From Syntrophales bacterium (GTDB taxonomy: Bacteria; Desulfobacterota; Syntrophia; Syntrophales; UBA2251), in assembly GCA_023230905.1 (NCBI GenBank), contig JALNWL010000108.1, positions 1-8,254 of the forward strand: 8,254 nt of DNA. The letters run 5' to 3'. The position numbers were made by a program, and so were the translations under genes. Below the pieces are notes generated by a model. The model did no database searches. It was not told the origin of the DNA and saw only the letters and a program-made list of their open reading frames with translations. Shown here in pieces: positions 1-6,333 of the stretch (within the stretch, counting starts at the first letter, position 1; the number at the start of each line of letters is the position of its first letter).

Positions 1-1506
1 GACCTCATCGAGAACGGCGTGCAGACGATCGTCTTCGCGACGAGCCGCCTGAACGTTGAGGTTCTGACGAAGTACCTCAAGGACCGCTTCGCGAAGGGAA
101 AGCCCGTCGACGCGCAGTTCGTGACGGGCTACCGAGGGGGCTATTTGCCGAATCTCCGAAGACAGATCGAGGCCGGCCTGCGCAGTCGCGAGGTCATGGG
201 CGTGGTCGCGACGAACGCCCTCGAGCTCGGGATCGACATCGGCGACCTGGAGGCGGCCATCCTCTGCGGCTACCCCGGCTCTATCGCCAGCACCTGGCAG
301 CAGGCCGGGCGCGCGGGGCGGCGGACGGGGCTCAGCGTCGCCGTCCTTATCGCCAAGAGCGCGCCGATGGATCAATTCATCGTGGAGAATCCCGACTATT
401 TCTTCTCCCGTTCACCGGAGTTCTGTCGGGTCAATCCGGACAACCTCCTGATCCTCCTGCACCACATCAAGAGCGCGGCCTTCGAACTCCCCTTCGAGAA
501 GGGGGAAAACTTCGGCGGTGAGAATCTTGAGGAACTGCTCGACTATCTGGAGGAGAAGGGTGTGCTGCACCGCACGGGCGAACGCTGGCACTGGTCGGCG
601 GAGAGCTATCCCGCCGACGAGGTAAGCCTGCGGAGCGTCAACCCCGAGAACGTCGTGGTCGTCGATGCGACCGAAGCGGGAAACCACCGGGTCATCGCCG
701 AGGTGGACTGGGACAGCGCCTTCACGACCGTCCACGACGACGCGATCTACATGGTGGAGTCTCAGCAGTATTACGTGGACAAGCTCGACCTGGAGCGCAA
801 GACCGCCTACGTCCACAAGGTTGAGGCGGAGTATTTCACCGACGCCATGACCTATACGAACGTCCGGGTCATCGATGCCTTCGCGAAGAAGCCGGGGCGG
901 GAGGTTCTGGTCGAGCACGGGGAGGTCCAGGTGGTGAGCAAGGTCGTCGGCTACAAGAAGATCAAGTTCTACACCTCGGAGAATCTGGGCTACGGCGATG
1001 TCAACCTGCCGGAGAGGGACATGCACACGACCAGCTACTGGTTCACGATTCCCCGGGACCGCTTGTCCCGCCTGCCGTTCCATCAGGCGGAGATCATCGA
1101 CGGCCTGGCGGGGACCGCCTACGCCCTGCACCATCTGGCGGCGATGCTCCTGATGGACGACCTCCACGATCTCGACCGGGCGATCGGGGATAAGAGCGGG
1201 GAATGGTTCGTCCGGACGGGAAAACAGGGTCGGACGATCACGGCCTCCCCCGCCGGGGAGGACGGCGCGACCCCCACGATGGACGCCTTCGACCCGACGA
1301 TCTTCCTGTTCGACGCGTACCCCGGTGGAATCGGCTTCTCCGACCTCCTCTTCGAGCGCCACGACCTCCTGATGCGCTTAGCCCGTCAGCTCATCGAAAG
1401 CTGTCCCTGTCCGAACGGCTGCCCCTCCTGCGTCGGTCCGGTCCTTGAGGTCGGACCGAAGGCCAAGGAGGCGGCCCTGGCGATTCTGGACCTGATCGAG
1501 ACGTAG
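1..1506 (+). CDS. mrfA: MrfA/YprA-type DEAD/DEAH-box helicase with C-terminal four-cysteine cluster (5' truncated)
   Basis: This is the C-terminal 501 residues of a superfamily 2 DNA helicase; the reading frame is open to base 1, so the first RecA domain (Walker A and DEAH motifs) lies outside the window. Seen: the second RecA domain opens with an IVFATSR motif IV, followed by motif V ATNALELGIDIG (from base 208) and motif VI QQAGRAGRR (bases 298-324). A long family-specific region follows, including the QQYYVDKLDLE stretch typical of YprA/Hrq1 proteins. At the C-terminus CPCPNGCPSC places four cysteines at bases 1402, 1408, 1420 and 1429, the DUF1998-type cluster expected to bind metal. Known for the family: B. 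subtilis MrfA works with the exonuclease MrfB in UvrABC-independent repair of mitomycin C adducts. The mrfB homologue lies 765 bp downstream on the same strand, which supports the assignment over a generic Lhr- or RecQ-like helicase. No clear intrinsic terminator follows the stop codon. Family is secure; the exact gene name is inferred from context. Confidence 0.88.
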   Translation, partial: DLIENGVQTIVFATSRLNVEVLTKYLKDRFAKGKPVDAQFVTGYRGGYLPNLRRQIEAGLRSREVMGVVATNALELGIDIGDLEAAILCGYPGSIASTWQQAGRAGRRTGLSVAVLIAKSAPMDQFIVENPDYFFSRSPEFCRVNPDNLLILLHHIKSAAFELPFEKGENFGGENLEELLDYLEEKGVLHRTGERWHWSAESYPADEVSLRSVNPENVVVVDATEAGNHRVIAEVDWDSAFTTVHDDAIYMVESQQYYVDKLDLERKTAYVHKVEAEYFTDAMTYTNVRVIDAFAKKPGREVLVEHGEVQVVSKVVGYKKIKFYTSENLGYGDVNLPERDMHTTSYWFTIPRDRLSRLPFHQAEIIDGLAGTAYALHHLAAMLLMDDLHDLDRAIGDKSGEWFVRTGKQGRTITASPAGEDGATPTMDAFDPTIFLFDAYPGGIGFSDLLFERHDLLMRLARQLIESCPCPNGCPSCVGPVLEVGPKAKEAALAILDLIET

Positions 1507-1577
1507 AAAAAATCCCGGACGCCGGCGGAGCTGCATTTCTTGGCCGCGTCGTTGTTCCCCCGTTTCGGAGAAATGTC

Positions 1578-1605
1578 TTGACTTCTCGAAAAATGAGGCT
1601 ATGGT
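1578..1605 (+). promoter_or_regulatory. Sigma70-like promoter in the mrfA-mrfB gap
   Basis: A TTGACT -35 element (1578-1583) and a TATGGT -10 element (1600-1605) are separated by 16 bp; they match the consensus at 5/6 and 4/6 positions. The surroundings are clearly more AT-rich than the flanking genes. Transcription would begin near 1611-1613. It would cover the short terminator-ended transcript and, on readthrough, the 102-residue gene at 1788. Predicted from sequence only. Confidence 0.5.
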
Positions 1606-1611
1606 CTAACT

Positions 1612-1722
1612 TAGAGAATGTAATCGACGCTCCTCAAAATAATAGTGGTTGATCCCCTCTGTCCATCGCGATAACACGAATGTTTTTTGGCCCTGTCTAT
1701 TACATGAGGCAGGGTTTTTTGT
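1612..1722 (+). ncRNA. Candidate small RNA or attenuated leader of about 110 nt
   Basis: A predicted promoter (1578-1605) is followed about 110 nt later by a good intrinsic terminator (1691-1720), with no convincing short coding frame between them. The interval also lies just upstream of the gene at 1788. It could therefore be a free-standing small RNA or a leader controlling that gene by attenuation. Two structural points can be seen. Bases 1623-1628 can pair with 1648-1653 (six pairs, one G-U). The seven bases ATGTAAT at 1618-1624, near the predicted 5' end, are perfectly complementary to ATTACAT at 1699-1705, which fills seven of the eight terminator-loop positions. That could form a pseudoknot or kissing contact. 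I do not recognise a known riboswitch or RNA family. End points are inferred from the promoter and terminator. Confidence 0.35.
1691..1720 (+). terminator. Intrinsic terminator ahead of the 102-residue gene
   Basis: An eight-pair stem (CCCTGTCT at 1691-1698 with AGGCAGGG at 1707-1714, one G-U pair) encloses the eight-base loop ATTACATG and is followed directly by six T (1715-1720), then GTT. It lies 67 bp before the ATG at 1788, so full-length expression of that gene from the promoter at 1578 would require readthrough or antitermination. Alternatively it simply ends a small RNA. Confidence 0.7.
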
Positions 1723-1778
1723 TGGGGCGGGCCCCGTGTATGGCCGAGAGGTGAAAACGCATAAACGTCCCACGAGGA

Positions 1779-1786
1779 AGGTGATC
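1779..1786 (+). promoter_or_regulatory. Extended Shine-Dalgarno site for the 102-residue gene
   Basis: AGGTGATC is an eight-base perfect complement to the 3' tail of 16S rRNA and sits one base before the ATG at 1788. It fixes that start and implies strong translation once the message is made. This is the best ribosome binding site in the window. Confidence 0.65.
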
Positions 1787-1787
1787 C

Positions 1788-2096
1788 ATGAATATCCACA
1801 TTTTAGAGACAACGAACAATTTCATCAAGGTACAGGAAAACGTGTGGGAAAGCGGCTACTGGAAGCTGGACGAAGCCCAGGCAAAAAAGTTGGTCGGCGG
1901 AGAGATCTACTTTCACAAGAAAAGACAGGAGCCTTCCTTCTACGGCGGCACCATCCTGGCCTATCGGGTTGCGCCGGAAGGCGTTCATGAGGGCAGGATC
2001 ATCTTCACGCTCAAGCATCTCACCGCATGCAGAAATGTCCGAACGGACAAGTCGGGATGGTCGAAGAACATGAAGGTCATCGATCCTGAATCCTAG
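1788..2096 (+). CDS. Uncharacterised 102-residue protein between mrfA and mrfB
   Basis: I do not recognise this protein. It is a small, soluble, mixed alpha/beta product with no signal peptide or membrane segment. Visible features are an SGYWKLDEAQAKKLVGG segment (residues ~22-38), a beta-rich GEIYFHKKRQEPSFYGG stretch (~38-54), an ILAYRV strand, and a basic C-terminal part with GRIIFTL and RTDKSGW. The aromatic/basic YFHKK...PSFYGG pattern loosely recalls small PUA/EVE-like beta-barrel domains that bind nucleic acid. That is a weak impression, not an assignment. The start is fixed by an extended Shine-Dalgarno sequence ending two bases before the ATG. Codon use is less GC-biased at third positions than in mrfA or mrfB, and the upstream region is AT-rich, which suggests later arrival between the two repair genes. 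A terminator at 1691-1720 lies between its likely promoter and its start, so expression may be conditional. That it is coding is fairly sure; function is unknown. Confidence 0.72.
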   Translation: MNIHILETTNNFIKVQENVWESGYWKLDEAQAKKLVGGEIYFHKKRQEPSFYGGTILAYRVAPEGVHEGRIIFTLKHLTACRNVRTDKSGWSKNMKVIDPES

Positions 2097-2237
2097 GAAC
2101 CCGCCGACGGGCGGATGTCCCGTGAGGCGCGAATCGGACGGGTCCTCTTGCCGAACGCCCGGGTCGCGGCGGAAGGATCTTCGGTGCGCAGACCGAACCT
2201 GAGGACGCCGCCAACCTCATCCCAGTATAAATAGCGG

Positions 2238-2265
2238 TTGAACTTGCCCGGGAGCGTGGTATCAT
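2238..2265 (+). promoter_or_regulatory. Predicted promoter of mrfB, placed for a leaderless message
   Basis: TTGAAC (2238-2243) and TATCAT (2260-2265) are separated by 16 bp and match the consensus at 4/6 and 5/6 positions. The -10 element ends only six bases before the mrfB ATG (2272), so initiation would fall at or next to the A of the start codon. No Shine-Dalgarno sequence is present at the usual distance. A second AT-rich box, TATAAAT at 2226-2232, could be an alternative -10 but has no good -35 partner. Confidence 0.45.
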
Positions 2266-2271
2266 GCGGCC

Positions 2272-3588
2272 ATGAGTGTCAGGGGCCGTTTACAGAGACT
2301 GACAGGCGAGACGACCAACGGCGGCAACGATTCCCGCGAGGGATCGCGAGCAGAGGACATCTCGGCCCTGCGGGAGCGAATCGAAGCCATCCTCTCCCGG
2401 CGGCCTGAGGCGGGGCAGGGTGGGGTGTCGCCGTCCTTCCGCGGACGCGGCGTGGCATTGGAGGATCTGGTTCCGGGTGTGGAAACGGCGAACGCGGCCG
2501 GGGTCTTTTTCTGCGCGTATCAGAAGGCGGGGGAGTCCGTCCGTCACGGGGCGCGATGCGTCCGGGATTGGCTGTCCCTCGACATGGAACGGCTCGCCGT
2601 TCTGGCGAACGACGCTGCCCTCAACAGGCTTGAGGTTGCCCAGGCCCTCTTCCTCGATACGGAAACGACGGGACTGGCGGGCGGAGCGGGGACGGTGCCC
2701 TTTCTCATCGGCCTCGGCTGGTTCGAGGAGGGGGGATTCGCGACCCGTCAGCTCTTTGCCCGTGATTACGCCGAAGAGCGAGCGGCGCTCGTCCATCTGC
2801 GGGAACTGGCAGCGGAGCGGCGGTTCTTGGTCACCTTCAACGGCAAGGCCTTCGACGTCAATCTCCTGGCGGCGCGCTTCATCATGAACCGCCTGCCGGA
2901 TCCCCTCTCCGGACTCCCCCACCTCGATCTTCTCCATCCCGCCCGGCGCCTGCTTTCCCATCGCCTGGGCGACCGACGTCTGGGGGCGCTGGAGGCGGAG
3001 ATCCTGGGATTCGAGCGGGAAGGGGACATCCCCGGAAGCGAAATCCCCCGGCGGTACTTCGACTGGCTCCGCAACCGCGACGGGCGGCTCATGGCCGACG
3101 TCTTCACGCACAACCGGCTCGACATCCTGTCGATGGCGGCCCTGGCCGCCCGCCTGACGGACATGATCGTGTCCGACGGCGCGACCTCCGCGGATCGTCC
3201 GGACGACCGCCTCGCCGCCGCGCGTTTCCTGCTCGCGCGGGATCGTCCGGAAACGGCCGCACGCATGCTCGCGCCGCTTTGCGCCTGCGACCATCCGGAC
3301 ACGGCGCGGGAGGCGGCGCGCGAATTGTCTCTGCTTCACAAGCGCGCAGGCCATTGGACGGCGGCGGTCAGGCTCTGGGAGGAGATGGCCCGGCGGGACC
3401 CCGGAGACGCCTTTCCCCTCGTCGAGCTGGCCAAATGGTGGGAACACCGGCGACACGATTTCGATCGGGCCCTGGCGCTGACCGACCGCGCCGGCGCCGG
3501 CCGCCTGTCGGGAGACGACCGCGCCGCTCTTGACCGCCGCCGCGACCGTCTGAACCGGAAACAGGCGGCCCGCCCCGCCCGCGCGTAG
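2272..3588 (+). CDS. mrfB: MrfB/YprB-type DEDDh exonuclease with TPR-like C-terminal region
   Basis: A 438-residue ribonuclease H-like 3'-5' exonuclease. The catalytic set is complete: FLDTETTGL gives D129 and E131, FNGKAFDVNLL gives D195, and the HNRLD motif gives H280 and D284, the HxxxD spacing of DEDDh nucleases. The C-terminal part (about 313-430) is a run of amphipathic helices resembling tetratricopeptide repeats. Length is close to B. subtilis MrfB (about 410 residues), with a longer, polar N-terminal linker (residues ~11-60). The start at 2272 is preferred because MSVRGRLQRL resembles the N-terminus of family members, although no Shine-Dalgarno site precedes it. In B. subtilis MrfB acts with the MrfA helicase to process mitomycin C lesions; an MrfA homologue lies upstream here, so the same role is inferred. 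A strong terminator follows, and a predicted promoter directly precedes it. Enzyme class is secure; the specific repair role is by homology. Confidence 0.85.
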   Translation: MSVRGRLQRLTGETTNGGNDSREGSRAEDISALRERIEAILSRRPEAGQGGVSPSFRGRGVALEDLVPGVETANAAGVFFCAYQKAGESVRHGARCVRDWLSLDMERLAVLANDAALNRLEVAQALFLDTETTGLAGGAGTVPFLIGLGWFEEGGFATRQLFARDYAEERAALVHLRELAAERRFLVTFNGKAFDVNLLAARFIMNRLPDPLSGLPHLDLLHPARRLLSHRLGDRRLGALEAEILGFEREGDIPGSEIPRRYFDWLRNRDGRLMADVFTHNRLDILSMAALAARLTDMIVSDGATSADRPDDRLAAARFLLARDRPETAARMLAPLCACDHPDTAREAARELSLLHKRAGHWTAAVRLWEEMARRDPGDAFPLVELAKWWEHRRHDFDRALALTDRAGAGRLSGDDRAALDRRRDRLNRKQAARPARA

Positions 3589-3630
3589 GCGCGCGCGCCC
3601 GTTCCCGGTCGGATTCAGGGGAACCCCCAA

Positions 3631-3664
3631 CCGGCCGGCCGCGTCGGCCGGAGCCGGATTTTTT
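3631..3664 (+). terminator. Strong intrinsic terminator after mrfB
   Basis: A nearly continuous 11-pair GC stem is followed by A and six T (3659-3664). The outer five pairs are 3631-3635 with 3653-3657, the inner six pairs 3636-3641 with 3645-3650, with a two-base bulge at 3651-3652 and a three-base loop. It separates mrfB from the glycosyltransferase operon, whose -35 box begins three bases after the T-run. Confidence 0.82.
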
Positions 3665-3666
3665 CT

Positions 3667-3695
3667 TTGACGGGCGGAGGGCGACGCAGTATATG
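3667..3695 (+). promoter_or_regulatory. Sigma70-like promoter of the glycosyltransferase operon
   Basis: TTGACG (3667-3672) and TATATG (3690-3695) are separated by an ideal 17 bp; they match the consensus at 5/6 and 4/6 positions. Transcription would start near 3702, giving a leader of about 66 nt before the ATG at 3768. The in-frame upstream ATG at 3693 lies inside the -10 box, which argues against it as the translation start. Confidence 0.6.
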
Positions 3696-3767
3696 GGGGC
3701 CCCGATCGGCCGTGGGGAACGGCGAGGGGCCGATCCGTCATTTCGATGCAGGGTGAGGAAAAGGAAC

Positions 3768-4826
3768 ATGCCGGGAAACCTGGCATCGGTCAATTCCATC
3801 TTGGTACGCTGCCCGAACTGGGTAGGAGACATTGTCATGGCCACCCCGGTCTTCTCCTGCCTCAGGGAGAATTTTCCCGAAGCCTCCATCGTGGCCTGCA
3901 TCCGGGGATATGCCCGTGGGATCATCGAAGACGGCCCATGGTTCGACGGGATCATCGCCTGCAACGACAAAACCTTTGCCGGCTTCAGGCAGACGGTAAG
4001 CGAGATCCGCCGGATCCGTCCGGACATGGTGATTCTTCTGCCCAACTCGATCCGCTCTCTACTGACCTCATGGCTCGGAGGGGCAAAAAAGATCTACGGG
4101 TACAAGAGGAACCTCAGGGGGCTGCTCCTTGCCGGAGGACCGGCGCCCGTTCGCGACGGGGCCGGAAGGGTGAAGGCCCTGCCCATGCAAACGTATTACC
4201 TGGAGATATGCCGCTCGCTGGATCTGACACCGCCGGACGATCCCCGGCCGGAGTTGTTCGTATCGGCGGAGCTCCAGGCCAAGGGCGAAAGTCTCCTGCG
4301 GAAGTACGGGATCGCCCCCGGTGACCGGGTGATCGGTCTGAATCCCGGGGCGAGCTTCGGGTCCTCCAAGTGCTGGCCGGCCGAATACTTCGCCGAACTC
4401 GCCGGGTTGCTGAAGCGCAGGCTGGACGGCAAGATCATGCTCTTTGTCGGCCCGGGAGAAGAGGGGATCGCCGAGGCCATCGTCAAACATTGCCGGGTTT
4501 CGGTAATCGATACCGGACCGGACAGGATCGACCTGGCCGCCCTGAAGCCCCTGATCCAACGGTGCAACCTGTTGGTGACCAACGACACCGGTCCAAGACA
4601 CATCGCCGTTGCCTTCGGCGTGCCGGTCGTCGTCATCATGGGGCCCACCGATCCCCGGTACACATCGGCCAACCTGGACAAGTCCGTCGTGATCCGGAAA
4701 ACGCTGGACTGCTCCCCGTGTCATAAAAAGGTCTGCCCCTGGGATCACCGGTGCATGACGGAGATCCGGCCGGAGGAGGTCCTGGGGGAGGCGATCAAAC
4801 TGCTGGAGAGATCCGATTTGAGATGA
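3768..4826 (+). CDS. waaF: Lipopolysaccharide heptosyltransferase II-like (WaaF, glycosyltransferase family 9)
   Basis: A 352-residue GT-B glycosyltransferase of family 9, close in length to E. coli WaaF (348). WaaF transfers L-glycero-D-manno-heptose from ADP-heptose to the inner LPS core at the cytoplasmic face of the inner membrane. Seen: the N-terminal CPNWVGDIVMATP (residues 15-27) carries the conserved Asp21 of the acceptor domain; LNPGASFGSSKCWP (191-204) matches the heptosyltransferase II signature at the start of the donor domain; TNDTGPRHIA (271-280) is the D-x-G-x-x-H motif for the nucleotide sugar. A CSPC...CP...CM cluster (Cys315, 318, 323, 329) lies near the C-terminus. The start at 3768 is chosen because GAGGA sits eight bases upstream and a longer start at 3693 falls inside the promoter. 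The stop overlaps the next start codon, so the two are probably translationally coupled. Family is certain; WaaF rather than another heptosyltransferase is likely. Confidence 0.85.
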   Translation: MPGNLASVNSILVRCPNWVGDIVMATPVFSCLRENFPEASIVACIRGYARGIIEDGPWFDGIIACNDKTFAGFRQTVSEIRRIRPDMVILLPNSIRSLLTSWLGGAKKIYGYKRNLRGLLLAGGPAPVRDGAGRVKALPMQTYYLEICRSLDLTPPDDPRPELFVSAELQAKGESLLRKYGIAPGDRVIGLNPGASFGSSKCWPAEYFAELAGLLKRRLDGKIMLFVGPGEEGIAEAIVKHCRVSVIDTGPDRIDLAALKPLIQRCNLLVTNDTGPRHIAVAFGVPVVVIMGPTDPRYTSANLDKSVVIRKTLDCSPCHKKVCPWDHRCMTEIRPEEVLGEAIKLLERSDLR

Positions 4827-6307
4827 GACCTGAATTTTACGAGGGCAAATGGGCGCGCCTGCGCGAGCGCCCGACAGCGGAGGCGCTGAAACCCCTGGCC
4901 AAGCAGATCGCCCTGTCGTTTCTCGACGAGTATTTCTACAACGATCGGTACGAGGGCGGCTATATCCGTCTGCTGTGCGAGATGGCCACGGCCTTCGAGG
5001 ACGATGCGCTCAATCTGTCCGGCGCGGGCGCCCTGTTCGGCATCGTCATCGAGAGCCTCTGTGACGATTTTGAAGAACTCCAGACCGAAACCTACAACCG
5101 GGTGATGTGCCAGGTCGTCACCCATTGCCGCACCCTGCCCGCCGGGGCCTGGCTGGACCGGCGGCTGAGGGATTTCGGCATGGATTCCTATGAGTCCCTG
5201 TTTGGCCGGATCGAAACCTTCCGCAATCACAGCGATGCGTTCCGGCCGGACATCCGGCCCCCGAAAAAGATCCTGCTCCTGTCCCGCGTGACCATCGGCG
5301 CGGACGTCGCCATTACGAGCGTGATGATCCAGCGGCTGAAGCGCACCTTCCCGGAGGCGGAGATTCGGGTCATCGGCGGTGCGAAGCTCGACCAGATCTT
5401 CGGCGGAAATCCCGATGTCCACATCGATGTGTTCGACTACTCCCGGCGGGGGGGGCTGTTCGAACGTTTCCGGGGCTGGGAGGCCGTGCTCGAGGGGATC
5501 AGCCGGGAGGCGCCGCCGGACCTGGCCCGGGAGGTCATCCTCGTGGACCCGGACTCCCGCCTGTCTCAACTCGGTGTGCTGCCGCTGATCGGGGACGATC
5601 AGTACCTCTTTTTCAACAGCCGGGGAAAGGATTCCTACCCCAAGAAGATGTCCATTTCGGAGCTCACCAACCACTGGCTCGATCGGGTGTTCGGCGAGGG
5701 GGAATTCCGCTTTCCCCGGGTCTGGCTCCAAAAGGATGATCTTGATCGCGCGGCCCGGTTCGTGGAGGGCCTCCGGGCGGCGGGGTGCGGCCGCGTCATC
5801 GCCATCAATTTCGGCGTGGGTGGCAATTCCCGGAAACGCCTCAGCGAGGCGTTCGAAAGGCGTTTGATCGCGACCCTGCTGGAGGAACCCCGGACCGTCG
5901 TTCTCCTCGATAAGGGCTTCGGGGAGGAGGAACTTGGACGCACGGCGCGCCTGATGGCCGCCTTCGCCGACCGGCCGCTCCTCGACATCCCCTTCGCGGC
6001 CCTGCCCGACCGGGCGATGACCGGCGGCCTCGCCGGCGTCGAATGCGACATCGGCGAGATCGCGGCGCTGATCTCCCACAGCGATGAGTTCATCGGCTAT
6101 GATTCCGCTTGTCAGCACATCGCCGCCGCGGTCGGGGTTCCCACATATACGGTTTTCGCGGGCAGCAACAACACCCGTTTCATCCGGCGCTGGCACGCCT
6201 GCGGCCCGGTCCGGAGCGAGATCATCCATGTGGACACCCTGACGCATCCGCCCATGTTCGACGACGAGGACGTCGTGGCCCGCATCATCGACGCCAGAAG
6301 GGTTTGA
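4823..6307 (+). CDS. Divergent GT9-like glycosyltransferase with an extra N-terminal domain
   Basis: A 494-residue protein. Residues ~147-490 resemble the two-domain fold of family 9 glycosyltransferases. KKILLLSRVTIGADVAITSVM (148-168) corresponds to the N-terminal Rossmann strand and glycine-Asp loop. FPEAEIRVIG and FGGNPDVHIDVFDY follow the family pattern. GYDSACQHIAAAVGVPTYTVF (425-445) corresponds to the D-x-x-x-x-H-x-A donor-site motif. The preceding ~145 residues are mostly helical and acidic/aromatic (for example LDEYFYNDRYEGGY at 34-47) and are not part of a usual GT9 enzyme; I do not recognise them. The ATG at 4823 overlaps the waaF stop as ATGA, with GGAGAG 12 bases upstream, so coupled translation is likely and an upstream in-frame ATG at 4751 inside waaF is not needed. 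Role inferred: sugar transfer in the same surface-glycan pathway. Donor and acceptor are unknown. Confidence 0.75.
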   Translation: MRPEFYEGKWARLRERPTAEALKPLAKQIALSFLDEYFYNDRYEGGYIRLLCEMATAFEDDALNLSGAGALFGIVIESLCDDFEELQTETYNRVMCQVVTHCRTLPAGAWLDRRLRDFGMDSYESLFGRIETFRNHSDAFRPDIRPPKKILLLSRVTIGADVAITSVMIQRLKRTFPEAEIRVIGGAKLDQIFGGNPDVHIDVFDYSRRGGLFERFRGWEAVLEGISREAPPDLAREVILVDPDSRLSQLGVLPLIGDDQYLFFNSRGKDSYPKKMSISELTNHWLDRVFGEGEFRFPRVWLQKDDLDRAARFVEGLRAAGCGRVIAINFGVGGNSRKRLSEAFERRLIATLLEEPRTVVLLDKGFGEEELGRTARLMAAFADRPLLDIPFAALPDRAMTGGLAGVECDIGEIAALISHSDEFIGYDSACQHIAAAVGVPTYTVFAGSNNTRFIRRWHACGPVRSEIIHVDTLTHPPMFDDEDVVARIIDARRV

Positions 6308-6333
6308 CGGATTAGCGGGATGAAAGGCAGCAG

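Noticed and set aside
412..1362. Long open frame of 316 codons on the minus strand inside the helicase gene
   Set aside because: It is antisense to well-conserved helicase sequence, rich in Arg, Val, Gly and Asp as expected for the mirror of a GC-rich gene, and resembles no protein.
2097..2271. A 39-codon frame (2115-2234) and weak hairpins after the 102-residue gene
   Set aside because: The frame lacks a ribosome binding site and recognisable sequence. The hairpins (for example CCCG/CGGG near 2101) are short and have no T-run. Apart from the mrfB promoter I see nothing supported here.
3693..3767. Longer waaF start at 3693
   Set aside because: That ATG lies in the predicted -10 box, has no ribosome binding site, and the added 25 residues do not resemble a heptosyltransferase N-terminus.
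2290..3786. Minus-strand open frame of 498 codons across mrfB
   Set aside because: It is antisense to the complete DEDDh exonuclease and runs through the strong terminator and promoter that follow it; composition is typical of a shadow frame.
4745..6247. Minus-strand open frame of 500 codons opposite the GT9-like gene
   Set aside because: It is antisense to a gene with clear family motifs and a coupled start; no recognisable motifs of its own.
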